Part shown: one piece after another, positions 27,701 through 40,900 of the stretch
How the letters are laid out: each line of letters opens with the position of its first letter
Numbering within the stretch: position 1 is the first letter of the stretch
Position numbers and translations under genes: made by a program
The notes under the pieces: model-generated
Databases searched by the model: none
Seen by the model: the letters and a program-made list of their open reading frames with translations, nothing else
What the model was told of the DNA's origin: nothing
DNA from: Coriaria nepalensis
Taxonomy: Eukaryota; Streptophyta; Magnoliopsida; Cucurbitales; Coriariaceae
Direction: 5' to 3'
DNA: 64,000 nt
Assembly (NCBI GenBank): GCA_027186245.1
Contig: CP114481.1
Span: forward strand, 46,655,501-46,719,500

Positions 27701-30165
27701 GAATTCTATTTTTGCACTACAAACACAAGTTTTGTGCATAACTTGCAAATGATCAATGCAAGGAAAGTTTGCATTCGTTTAACCTTAAAATCATTTCAAT
27801 GAGTCATTTCAAATCAATAACTTATTTCAAAGCAATTCGAACGAATTCTGTTTTTGCACTACAAACACAAGTTTTGTGCATAACTTGCAAATGATCAATG
27901 CAAGGAAAGTGTGCATTCGTTTAACCTTAAAATCATTTCAATGAGTCATTTCATGTCAATAACTTATTTCAAAGCAAGCCGAACGCATTCTATTTTTGCA
28001 CTACAAACACAAGTTTTGTGCATAACTTGCAAATGATCAATGAAAGGAAAGTGTCCATTCGTTTAACCTTAAAATCATTTCAATGAGTCATTTCAAGTCA
28101 ATAACTTATTTCAAAGCAATTCGAACGAATTCTATTTTTGCACTACAAACATAAGTTTTGTGCATAACTTGCAAATGATCAATGCAGGGAAAGTGTGCAT
28201 TCGTTTAACCTTAAAATCATTTCAATGAGTCATTTCAAGTCAATAACTTATTTCAAAGCAATTCGAACGACTTCTATTTTTGCACTACAAACACAAGTTT
28301 TGTGAATAACTTGCAAATGATCAATGCAAGGAAAGTGTCCATTCGTTTAACCTTAAAATCATTTCAATGAGTCACTTCATGTCAATAACTTATTTCAAAG
28401 CAAGCCGAACGCATTCTATTTTTGCACAACAAACACAAGTTTTGTGCATAACTTGCAAATGATCAATGCAAGGAAAGTGTGCATTCGTTTAACCTTAAAA
28501 TCATTTCAATGAGTCATTTCAACTCAATATCTTGTTTCAAAGCAAGTCGAACGCATTCTATTTTTGCACTATAAACACAAGTTTTGTGCATAACTTGCAA
28601 ATGATCAATGCAAGGAAAGTGTGCATTCATTTAACCTTAAAATCATTTCAATGAGTCATTTCAAGTCAATAACTTATTTCGAAGCAAGTCGAACGCATTC
28701 TATTTTTGCACTACAAACACAAGTTTTGTGCATAACTTGCAAATGATCAATGCAAGGAAAGTGTCCATTCGTTTAACCTTAAAATCATTTCAATGAGTCA
28801 TTTCAACTCAATATCTTGTTTCAAAGCAAGTCCAACGCATTTTATTTTTGCACTACAAACACAAGTTTTGTGCATAACTTGCAAATGATCAATGCAAGGA
28901 AAGTGTGCATTCATTTAACCTTAAAATCATTTCAATGTGTCATTTCAACTCAATATCTTCTTTCAAAGCAATTTGAACGAATTCTATTTTTTCACTACAA
29001 ACACAACTTTTGTGCATAACTTGCAAATGATCAATGCAAGGAAAGTGTGCATTCGTTTAACCTTAAAATCTTTTCAATGAGTCATTTCAACTCAATAACT
29101 TATTTCGAAGCAAGTCGAACGCTTTCTATTTTTGCACTACAAACACAAGTTTTGTGCATAACTTGCAAATGATCAATGCAAGGAAAGTGTCCATTCGTTT
29201 AACCTTTAAATCATTTCAATGAGTCATTTCAACTCAATATCTTGTTTCAAAGCAAGTCCAACGCATTTTATTTTTGCACTACAAACACAAGTTTTGTGCA
29301 TAACTTGCAAATGATCAATGCAAGGAAAGTGTGCATTCATTTAACCTTAAAATCATTTCAATGTGTCATTTCAACTCAATATCTTCTTTCAAAGCAATTT
29401 GAACGAATTCTATTTTTTCACTACAAACACAACTTTTGTGCATAACTTGCAAATGATCAATGCAAGGAAAGTGTGCATTCGTTTAACCTTAAAATCATTT
29501 CAATGAGTCATTTCAACTCAATAACTTATTTCGAAGCAAGTCGAACGCATTCTATTTTTGCACTACAAACACAAGTTTTGTGCATAACTTGCAAATGATC
29601 AATGCAAGGAAAGTGTCCATTCGTTTAACCTTAAAATCATTTCAATGAGTCATTTCAACTCAATATCTTCTTTCAAAGCAATTCGAACGAATTCTATTTT
29701 TGCACTACAAACACAAGTTTTGTGCATAACTTGCAAATGAGCAATGCAAGGAAAGTGTGCATTCGTTTAACCTTAAAATCATTTCAATGAGTCATTTCAT
29801 GTCAATAACTTATTTCGAAGCAAGTCGAACGCATTCTATTTTTGCACTACAAACACAAGTTTTGTGCATAACTTGCAAATGATCAGTGCAAGGAAAGTGT
29901 GCATCCGTTTAACCTTAAAATCATTTCAATGAGTCATTTCAACTCAATATCTTGTTTCAAAGCAAGTCGAACGCATTTTATTTTTGCACTACAAACACAA
30001 GTTTTGTGCATAACTTGCAAATGATCAATGCAAGGAAAGTGTGCATTCGTTTAACCTTAAAATCATTTCAATGAGTCATTTCAACTCAATATCTTCTTTC
30101 AAAGCAAGTCGAACGCATTCTATTTTTGCACTACAAACACAAGTTTTGTGCATAACTTGCAAATG
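24110..30165 (+). repeat. 32/28-mer HOR (4,544 / 3,976 bp)
   Basis: About 24,110-25,050 matches 28,654-29,594 at offset 4,544 (32 monomers). About 25,630-26,190 matches 29,606-30,165 at offset 3,976 (28 monomers). The four-monomer difference equals the extra dimers at 24.8-25.6 kb. Landmarks: the ATTTTATT plus T6-tract pairs near 24,272/24,698 and 28,816/29,242, and GATCAGTGC plus GCATCCG near 25,909/25,925 and 29,885/29,901. The middle of the unit (26.6-28.0 kb) holds monomers such as CTCATTATC (26,960), GATCACTGC (27,044) and ACTACAAGCAC (27,291), reused further downstream. Confidence 0.7.
24760..25620 (+). repeat. Dimer HOR (284 bp), three copies
   Basis: TATTTTTTCAC lies at 24,867, 25,151 and 25,435, exactly 284 bp apart. 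Each dimer holds one monomer with GCATTCATTTAACC, AATGTGTC and a T6 tract, and one ordinary monomer with CTCAATAACTTATTTCG. The third copy has CAATTAGAACG near 25,427 where the others have CAATTTGAACG. The related array at 28.8-29.6 kb has a single dimer, so two extra dimers (568 bp) were gained here or lost there. This explains the change from 32 to 28 monomers in the flanking offset. Confidence 0.8.
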
Positions 30166-33100
30166 ATCAATGCAAGGAAAGTGTGCATTCGTTTAACCTT
30201 AAAATCATTTCAATGAGCAATTTCAAGTCAATAACTTATTTCGAAGCAAGTCGAACGCATTCTATTTTTGCACTACAAACACAAGTTTTGTGCATAACTT
30301 GCAAATGATCAATGAAAGGAAAGTGTGCATTCGTTTAACCTTAAAATCATTTCAATGAGTCATTTCAACTAAATATCTTCTTTCAAAGCAAGTAGAACGC
30401 ATTCTATTTTTGCACTACAAACACAAGTTTTGTGCATAACTTGCAAATGATCAATGCAGGTAAAGTGTGCATTCGTTTAACCTTAAAATAATTTCAATGA
30501 GTCAGTCCAAGTCAATAACTTATTTCAAAGCAATTCGAACAAATTCTATTTTTGCACTACAAACACAAGTTTTGTGCATAACTTGCAAATGATGAATGAA
30601 AGGAAAGTGTCCATTCGTTTAACCTTAAAATCATTTCAATGAGTCATTTCAAGTCAATAACTTATTTCAAAGCAATTCGAACGAATTCTATTTTTGCACT
30701 ACAAACACAAGTTTTGTGCATAACTTGCAAATGATCAATGCAAGGAAAGTGTGCATTCGTTTAACCTTAAAATCATTTCAATGTGTCATTTCAAATCAAT
30801 AACTTATTTCGAAGCAAGTCGAACGCATTCTATTTTTGCACTACAAACACAAGTTTCGTGCATAACTTGCAAATGATGAATGCAAGGAAAGTGTGCATTC
30901 GTTTAACCTTAAAATCATTTCAATGAGCAATTTCAAGTCAATAACTTATTTCGAAGCAAGTCGAACGCATTCTATTTTTGCACTACAAACACAAGTTTTG
31001 TGCATAACTTGCAAATGATCAATGAATGGAAAGTGTCTATTCGTTTAACCTTAAAATCATTTCAATGAGTCATTTCAACTCAATATCTTCTTTCAAAGCA
31101 AGCCGAACGCATTTTATTTTTGCACTACAAACACAAGTGTTGTGCATAACTTGCAAATGATCAATGCAAGGAAAGTGTGCATTCGTTTAACCTTAAAATC
31201 ATTTCAATGAGTCATTTCAACTCAATATCTTGTTTCAAAGCAAGTCCAACGCATTTTATTTTTGCACTACAAACACAAGTTTTGTGCATAACTTGCAAAT
31301 GATCAATGCAAGGAAAGTGTGCATTCATTTAACCTTAAAATCATTTCAATGTGTCATTTCAACTCAATATCTTCTTTCAAAGCAATTTGAACGAATTCTA
31401 TTTTTTCACTACAAACACAACTTTTGTGCATAACTTGCAAATCATCAATGCAAGGAAAGTGTGCATTCGTTTAACCTTAAAATCATTTCAATGAGTCATT
31501 TCAAATCAATAACTTATTTCGAAGCAAGTCGAACGCATTTTATTTTTGCACTACAAACACAAGTTTTGTGCCTAACTTGCAAATGATCAATGCAAGGAAA
31601 GTGTGCATTCATTTAACCTTAAAATCATTTCAATGTGTCATTTCAACTCAATATCTTCTTTCAAAGCAATTTGAACGAATTCTATTTTTTCACTACAAAC
31701 ACAACTTTTGTGCATAACTTGCAAATGATCAATGCAAGGAAAGTGTGCATTCGTTTAACCTTAAAATCATTTCAATGAGTCATTTCAACTCAATAACTTA
31801 TTTCGAAGCAAGTCGAACGCATTCTATTTTTGCACTACAAACACAAGTTTTGTGCATAACTTGCAAATGATCAATGCAAGGAAAGTGTGCATTCGTTTAA
31901 CCTTAAAATCATTTCAATGAGTCATTTCAACTCAATATCTTCTTTCAAAGCAAGTCGAACGCATTCTATTTTTGCACTACAAACACAAGTTTTGTGCATA
32001 ACTTGCAAATGATCAATGCAGGTAAAGTGTGCATTCGTTTAACCTTAAAATAATTTCAATGAGTCAGTCCAAGTCAATAACTTATTTCAAAGCAATTCGA
32101 ACAAATTCTATTTTTGCACTACAAACACAAGTTTTGTGCATAACTTGCAAATGATGAATGAAAGGAAAGTGTCCATTCGTTTAACCTTAAAATCATTTCA
32201 ATGAGTCATTTCAAGTCAATAACTTATTTCAAAGCAATTCGAACGAATTCTATTTTTGCACTACAAACACAAGTTTTGTGCATAACTTGCAAATAATCAA
32301 TGCAAGGAAAGTGTGCATTCGTTTAACCTTAAAATCATTTCAATGAGTCATTTCATGTCAATAACTTATTTCAGAGCAAGCCGAACGCATTCTATTTTTG
32401 CACTACAAACACAAGTTTTGTGCATAACTTGCAAATGATCAATGAAAGGAAAGTGTCCATTCGTTTAACCTTAAAATCATTTCAATGAGTCATTTCAAGT
32501 CAATAACTTATTTCAAAGCAATTCGAACGAATTCTATTTTTGCACTACAAACACAAGTTTTGTGCATAACTTGCAAATGATCAATGCAAGGAAAGTGTGC
32601 ATTCGTTTAACCTTAAAATCATTTCAATGAGTCATTTCATGTCAATAACTTATTTAAAAGCAAGCCGAACGCATTCTATTTTTGCACTACAAACACAAGT
32701 TTTGTGCATAACTTGCAAATGATCAATGCAAGGAAAGTGTGCATTCGTTTAACCTTAAAATCATTTCAATGAGTCATTTCAACTCATTATCTTCTTTCAA
32801 AGCAATCCGAACGAATTCTATTTTTGCACTACAAACACAACTTTTGTGCATAACTTGCAAACGATCAATGCAAGGAAAGTGTGCATTCGTTTAACCTTAA
32901 AATCATTTCAATGAGTCATTTCAAATCAATAACTTATTTCGAAGCAAGTCGAACGCATTCTATTTTTGCACTACAAACACAAGTTTTGTGCATAACTTGC
33001 AAATGATCAATGCAAGGAAAGTGTGCATTCGTTTAACCTTAAAATCATTTCAATGTGTCATTTCAACTCAATATCTTCTTTCAAAGCAAGCCGAACGCAT

Positions 33101-33285
33101 TTTATTTTTGCACTACAAACACAAGTTTTGTGCATAACTTGCAAATGATCAATGCAAGGAAAGTGTGCATTCGTTTAACCTTAAAATCATTTCAATGAGT
33201 CATTTCAATTCAATATCTTGTTTCAAAGCAATTCGAACGAATTCTATTTTTGCACTACAAACACAAGTTTTGTGCATAACTTGCA
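26120..33285 (+). repeat. 41-mer repeat (5,822 bp offset), about 1.3 kb copied
   Basis: About 26,120-27,450 reappears at about 31,940-33,285, offset 5,822 (41 monomers). Landmarks: AAAATAATTTC at 26,225 and 32,047; TTATTTAAAAGCAAGCC near 26,828 and 32,650; CTCATTATC near 26,963 and 32,785; GCATTTTATT near 27,272 and 33,094. Intervening 30.2-31.9 kb is a patchwork of monomer types seen elsewhere in zone 1, including GAATGGAAAGTGTCTATTCG near 31,022 and AAGTGTTGTG near 31,135. One private change, AAATCATCAATG, lies near 31,439. Confidence 0.7.
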
Positions 33286-36200
33286 AATGATCAATGCAAG
33301 GAAAGTGTGCATTCGTTTAACCTTAAAATCATTTCAATGAGCAATTTCAAGTCAATAACTTATTTCGAAGCAAGTCGAACGCATTCTATTTTTGCACTAC
33401 AAACACAAGTTTTGTGCATAACTTGCAAATGATCAATGAAAGGAAAGTGTGCATTCGTTTAACCTTAAAATCATTTCAATGATTCATTTCAACTAAATAT
33501 CTTATTTCAAAGCAAGTAGAACGCATTCTATTTTTGCACTACAAACACAAGTTTTGTGCATAACTTGCAAATGATCAATGCAGGTAAAGTGTGCATTCGT
33601 TTAACCTTAAAATCATTTCAATGAGTCAGTCCAAGGCAATAACTTATTTCAAAGCAATTCGAACAAATTCTATTTTTGCACTACAAACACAAGTTTTGTG
33701 CATAACTTGCAAATGATCAATGCAGATAAAGTGTGCATTCGTTTAACCTTAAAATCATTTCAATGAGTCATTTCATGTCAATAACTTATTTCAAAGCAAG
33801 CCTAACGCATTCTATTTTTGCACTACAAACACAAGTTTTGTGCATAAGTTGCAAATGATCAAAGCAAGGAAAGTGTGCATTCGTTTAACCTTAAAATCAT
33901 TTCAATGAGTCATTTCAACTCAATATCTTCCTTCAAAGCAAGTAGAACGCATTCTATTTTTGCACTACAAACACAACTTTTGTGCATAACTTGCAAATGA
34001 TCACTGCAAGGAAAGTGTGCATTCGTTTAACCTTAAAATCATTTCAATGAGTCATTTAATGTCAATAACTTATTTCAAAGCAAGCCGAACGCATTCTATT
34101 TTTGCACTACAAACACAAGTTTTGTGCATAACTTGCAAATGATCAATGCAAGGAAAGTGTGCATTCGTTTAACCTTAAAATCATTTCAATGAGTCATTTC
34201 AACTCAATATCTTCTTTCAAAGCAAGTAGAACGCATTCTATTTTTGCACTACAAACACAAGTTTTGTGCATAACTTGCGAATGATCAATGCAAGGAAAGT
34301 GTGCATTCGTTTAACCTTAAAATCATTTCAATGAGCAATTTCAAGTCAATAACTTATTTCGAACCAAGTCGAACGCTTTCTATTTTTGCACTACAAACAC
34401 AAGTTTTGTGCATAACTTGCAAATGATCAATGCAAGGAAAGTGTGCATTCGTTTAACCTTAAAATCATTTCAATGAGTCATTTCAAGTCAATAACTTATT
34501 TCAAAGCAAGTCGAACGCATTCTATTTTTGCACTACAAACACAACTTTTGTGCATAACTTGCAAATGATCAATGCAAGGAAAGTGTGCATTCGTTTAACC
34601 TTAAAATCATTTCAATGAGTCATGTCAAATCAATAACTTATTTCGAAGCAAGTCGAACGCATTCTATTTTTGCACTACAAACACAAGTTTTGTGCATAAC
34701 TTGCAAATGATCAATGCAAGGAAAGTGTGCATTCGTTTAACCTTAAAATCATTTCAATGAGTCATTTCAACTCAATATCTTCTTTCAAAGCAAGCCGAAC
34801 GCATTTTATTTTTGCACTACAAACACAAGTTTTGTGCATAACTTGCAAATGATCAATGCAAGGAAAGTGTGCATTCGTTTAACCTTAAAATCATTTCAAT
34901 GAGTCATTTCAACTCAATATCTTGTTTCAAAGCAATTCGAACGAATTCTATTTTTGCACTACAAACACAAGTTTTGTGCATAACTTGCAAATGATCAATG
35001 CAAGGAAAGTGTGCATTCGTTTAACCTTAAAATCATTTCAATGAGCAATTTCAAGTCAATAACTTATTTCGAAGCAAGTCGAACGCATTCTATTTTTGCA
35101 CTACAAACACAAGTTTTGTGCATAACTTGCAAATGATCAATGAAAGGAAAGTGTGCATTCGTTTAACCTTAAAATCATTTCAATGATTCATTTCAACTAA
35201 ATATCTTATTTCAAAGCAAGTAGAACGCATTCTATTTTTGCACTACAAACACAAGTTTTGTGCATAACTTGCAAATGATCAATGCAGGTAAAGTGTGCAT
35301 TCGTTTAACCTTAAAATCATTTCAATGAGTCAGTCCAAGTCAATAACTTATTTCAAAGCAATTCGAACAAATTCTATTTTTGCACTACAAACACAAGTTT
35401 TGTGCATAACTTGCAAATGATCAATGCAGGTAAAGTGTGCATTCGTTTAACCTTAAAATCATTTCAATGAGTCATTTCATGTCAATAACTTATTTCAAAG
35501 CAAGCCTAACGCATTCTATTTTTGCACTACAAACACAAGTTTTGTGCATAAGTTGCAAATGATCAATGCAAGGAAAGTGTGCATTCGTTTAACCTTAAAA
35601 TCATTTCAATGAGTCATTTCAACTCAATATCTTCTTTCAAAGCAAGTAGAACGCATTCTATTTTTGCACTACAAACACAACTTTTGTGCATAACTTGCAA
35701 ATGATCAATGCAAGGAAAGTGTGCATTCGTTTAACCTTAAAATCATTTCAATGAGTCATTTCAACTCAATATCTTCTTTCAAAGCAAGTAGAACGCATTC
35801 TATTTTTGCACTACAAAAACAAGTTTTGTGCATAACTTGCGAATGATCAATGCAAGGAAAGTGTGCATTCGTTTAACCTTAAAATCATTTCAATGAGCAA
35901 TTTCAAGTCAATAACTTATTTCGAACCAAGTCGAACGCTTTCTATTTTTGCACTACAAACACAAGTTTTGTGCATAACTTGCAAATGATCAATGCAAGGA
36001 AAGTGTGCATTCGTTTAACCTTAAAATCATTTCAATGAGTCATTTCAAGTCAATAACTTATTTCAAAGCAAGTCGAACGCATTCTATTTTTGCACTACAA
36101 ACACAACTTTTGTGCATAACTTGCAAATGATCAATGCAAGGAAAGTGTGCATTCGTTTAACCTTAAAATCATTTCAATGAGTCATTTCAAATCAATAACT

Positions 36201-37950
36201 TATTTCGAAGCAAGTCGAACGCATTCTATTTTTGCACTACAAACACAAGTTTTGTGCATAACTTGCAAATGATCAATGCAAGGAAAGTGTGCATTCGTTT
36301 AACCTTAAAATCATTTCAATGAGTCATTTCAACTCAATATCTTCTTTCAAAGCAAGCCGAACGCATTTTATTTTTGCACTATAAACACAAGTGTTGTGCA
36401 TAACTTGCAAATGATCAATGCAAGGAAAGTGTGCATTCGTTTAACCTTAAAATCATTTCAATGAGTCATTTCAACTCAATATCTTCTTTCAAATCAAGTC
36501 GAACGCATTCTATTTTTGCACTACAAACACAAGTTTTGTGCATAACTTGCAAATGATGAATGCAAGGAAAGTGTGCATTCGTTTAACCTTAAAATCATTT
36601 CAATGAGTCATTTCAACTCAATATCTTCTTTCAAAGCAATTCGAACGAATTCTATTTTTGCACTACAAACACAAGTTTTGTGCATAACTTGCAAATGATC
36701 AATGCAAGGAAAGTGTGCATTCGTTTAACCTTAAAATCATTTCAATGAGCAATTTCAAGTCAATAACTTATTTCGAAGCAAGTCGAACGCATTCTCTTTT
36801 TGCACTACAAACACAAGTTTTGTGCATAACTTGCAAATGATCAATGAAAGGAAAGTGTGCATTCGTTTAACCTTAAAATCATTTCAATGAGTCACTTCAA
36901 CTAAATATCTTCTTTCAAAGCAAGTAGAACGCATTCTATTTTTGCACTACAAACACAAGTTTTGTGCATAACTTGCAAATGATCAATGCAGGTAAAGTGT
37001 GCATTCGTTTAACCTTAAAATCATTTCAATGAGTCAGTCCAAGTCAATAACTTATTTCAAAGCAATTCGAACAAATTCTATTTTCGCACTACAAACACAA
37101 GTTTTGTGCATAACTTGCAAATGATCAATGCAGGGAAAGTGTGCATTCGTTTAACCTTAAAATCATTTCAATGAGTCATTTCATGTCAATAACTTATTTC
37201 AAAGCAAGCCTAACGCATTCTATTTTTGCACTACAAACACAAGTTTTGTGCATAACTTGCAAATGATCAATGCAAGGAAAGTGTGCATTCGTTTAACCTT
37301 AAAATCATTTCAATGAGTCATTTCAACTCAATATCTTCTTTCAAAGCAAGTAGAACGCATTCTATTTTTGCACTACAAACACAACTTTTGTGCATAACTT
37401 GCAAATGATCAATGCAAGGAAAGTGTGCATTCGTTTAACCTTAAAATAATTTCAATGAGTCATTTAATGTCAATAACTTATTTCAAAGCAAGCCGAACGC
37501 ATTCTATTTTTGCACTACAAACACAAGTTTTGTGCATAACTTGCAAATAATCAATGCAAGGAAAGTGTGCATTCGTTTAACCTTAAAATCATTTCAATGA
37601 GTCATTTCAACTCAATATCTTCTTTCAAAGCGAGTAGAACGCATTCTATTTTTGCACTACAAACACAAGTTTTGTGCATAACTTGCGAATGATCAGTGCA
37701 AGGAAAGTGTGCATTCGTTTAACCTTAAAATCATTTCAATGAGCAATTTCAAGTCAATAACTTATTTCGAACCAAGTCGAACGCTTTCTATTTTTGCACT
37801 ACAAACACAAGTTTTGTGCATAACTTGCAAATGATCAATGCAAGGAAAGTGTGCATTCGTTTAACCTTAAAATCATTTCAATGAGTCATTTCAAGTCAAT
37901 AACTTATTTCAAAGCAAGTCGAACGCATTCTATTTTTGCACTTCAAACGC
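32830..37950 (+). repeat. 12-mer HOR (1,704 bp), three copies
   Basis: AGCCTAACGC recurs at 33,799, 35,503 and 37,207, exactly 1,704 bp (12 monomers) apart. GCATAAGTTGC occurs in the first two copies (33,842; 35,546) but reads GCATAACTTGC in the third. Shared order: GAGCAATTTC, GATTCATTTCAACTAAATATC (GAGTCACTTC in copy 3), AAGTAGAACG, GTCAGTCC, GCAGGTAAAG or a variant, CCTAACGC, AAGTAGAACG, GCGAATGATC, GAACCAAGTCG. Copy 2 lacks the TTTAATGTC monomer. Copy 3 has gained the TTTCAAATCAAGTCG and GATGAATGC monomers (36,490-36,560), so total spacing stays at 12. The module resembles the left edge of the window (800-1,690). Confidence 0.8.
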
Positions 37951-40900
37951 AACTTTTGTTCATAACTTGCAAATGATCAATGCAAGGAAAGTGTGCATTC
38001 GTTTAACCTTAAAATCATTTCAATGAGTGATTTCAAGTCAATAACTTATTTCAAAGCAAGCCGAACGCATTCTATTTTTGCACTACAAACACAACTTTTG
38101 TGCATAACTTGCAAATGATCAATGCAAGGAAAGTGTGCATTCGTTTAACCTTAAAATCATTTCAATGAGCAATTTCAAGTCAATAACTTATTTCGAACCA
38201 AGTCGAACGCTTTCTATTTTTGCACTACAAACACAAGTTTTGTGCATAACTTGCAATTGATCAATGCAAGGAAAGTGTGCATTCGTTTAACCTTAAAATC
38301 ATTTCAATGAGTCATTTCAAGTCAATAACTTATTTCAAAGCAAGTCGAACGCATTCTATTTTTGCACTACAAACACAACTTTTGTGCATAACTTGCAAAT
38401 GATCAATGCAAGGAAAGTGTGCATTCGTTTAACCTTAAAATCATTTCAATGAGTCATTTCAAGTCAATAACTTATTTCAAAGCAAGTCGAACGCATTCTA
38501 TTTTTGCACTACAAACACAAGTTTTGTGCATAACTTGCAAATGATCATTGCAAGGAAAGTGTGCATTCGTTTAACCTTAAAATCATTTCAATGAGTCAGT
38601 CCAAGTCAATAACTTATTTCAAAGCAATTCGAGCAAATTCTATTTTTGCACTACAAACACAAGTTTTGTGCATAACTTGCAAATGATCAATGCAGGTAAA
38701 GTGTGCATTCGTTTAACCTTAAAATCATTTCAATGAGTCATTTCAACTCAATATCTTCCTTCAAAGCAACTCGAACACATTCTATTTTTGCACTACAAAC
38801 ACAAGTTTTGTGCATAACTTGCGAATGATCAATGCAAGGAAAGTGTGCATTCGTTTAACCTTAAAATCATTTCAATGAGCAATTTCAAGTCAATAACTTA
38901 TTTCGAACCAAGTCGAACGCATTCTATTTTTGCACTACAAACACAAGTTTTGTGCATAACTTGAAAATGATCAATGCAAGGAAAGTGTGCATTCGTTTAA
39001 CCTTAAAATCATTTCAATGAGTCATTTCATGTCAATATCTTCTTTCAAAGCAAGTCGAACGCATTCTATTTTTGCACTTCAAACGCAACTTTTGTGCATA
39101 ACTTGCAAATGATCAATGCAAGGAAAGTGTGCATTCGTTTAACCTTAAAATCATTTCAATGAGTCATTTCATGTCAATAACTTATTTCAAAGCAAGCCGA
39201 ACGCATTCTATTTTTGCACTACAAACACAACTTTTGTGCATAACTTGCAAATGATCAATGCAAGGAAAGTGTGCATTCGTTTAACCTTAAAATCATTTCA
39301 ATGAGCAATTTCAAGTCAATAACTTATTTCGAAGCAAGTCGAACGCATTCTATTTTTGCACTACAAACACAAGTTTTGTGCATAACTTGCAAATGATCAA
39401 TGAAAGGAAAGTGTCCATTCGTTTAACCTTAAAATCATTTCAATGAGTCATTTCAAGTCAATAACTTATTTCAAAGCAATTCGAACGAATTCTATTTTTG
39501 CACTACAAACACAACTTTTGTGCATAACTTGCAAATGATCAATGCAAGGAAAGTGTGCATTCGTTTAACCTTAAAATCATTTCAATGAGTCATTTAATGT
39601 CAATAACTTATTTCAAAGCAAGTCGAACGCATTCTATTTTTGCACTTCAAAGGCAACTTTTGTGCATAACTTGCAAATGATCAATGCAAGGAAAGTGTGC
39701 ATTCGTTTAACCTTAAAATCATTTCAATGAGCAATTTCAAGTCAATAACTTATTTCGAACCAAGTCGAACGCATTCTATTTTTGCACTACAAACACAAGT
39801 TTTGTGCATAACTTGCAAATGATCAATGAAAGGAAAGTGTCCATTCGTTTAACCTTAAAATCATTTCAATGAGTCATTTCAACTCAATATCTTCTTTCAA
39901 AGCGAGTAGAACGCATTCTATTTTTGCACTACAAACACAAGTTTTGTGCATAACTTGCGAATGATCAATGCAAGGAAAGTGTGCATTCGTTTAACCTTAA
40001 AATCATTTCAATGAGCAATTTCAAGTCAATAACTTATTTCGAACCAAGTCGAACGCTTTCTATTTTTGCACTACAAACACAAGTTTTGTGCATAACTTGC
40101 AAATGATCAATGCAAGGAAAGTGTGCATTCGTTTAACCTTAAAATCATTTCAATGAGTCATTTCAACTCAATATCTTCTTTCAAAGCAAGTAGAACGCAT
40201 TCTATTTTTGCACTACAAACACAACTTTTGTGCATAACTTGCAAATGATCAATGCAAGGAAAGTGTGCATTCGTTTAACCTTAAAATCATTTCAATGAGT
40301 CATTTCATGTCAATAACTTATTTCAAAGCAAGCCGAACGCATTCTATTTTTGCACTACAAACACAACTTTTGTGCATAACTTGCAAATGATCAATGCAAG
40401 TAAAGTGTGCATTCGTTTAACCTTAAAATCATTTCAATGAGTCATTTCAAGCCAATAACTTATTTCGAAGCAAGTCGAACGCATTCTATTTTTGCACTAC
40501 AAATACAAGTTTTGTGCATAACTTGCAAATGATCAATGCAAGGAAAGTGTGCATTCGTTTAACCTTAAAATCATTTCAATGAGTCATTTCAACTCAATAT
40601 CTTCTTTCAAAGCAAGTAGAACGCATTCTATTTTTGCACTACAAACACAAGTTTTGTGCATAACTTGCAAATGATCAATGCAGGTAAAGTGTGCATTCGT
40701 TTAACCTTAAAATCATTTCAATGAGTCAGTCCAAGTCAATAACTTATTTCAAAGCAATTCGAACAAATTCTATTTTTGCACTACAAACACAAGTTTTGTG
40801 CATAACTTGCAAATGATCAATGCAGGTAAAGTGTGCATTCGTTTAACCTTAAAATCATTTCAATGAGTCATTTCAACTCAATATCTTCCTTCAAAGCAAG

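Noticed and set aside
3540..31433. Repeated 67-codon open frames (3540, 7942, 8368, 11918 and others)
   Set aside because: They begin at a TTG, not an ATG, and lie wholly in satellite. They recur because one monomer pair with CAAGTCCAACGC and a T6 tract recurs. The consensus has stops in all three forward frames, and 142 is not a multiple of three, so no long frame can persist.
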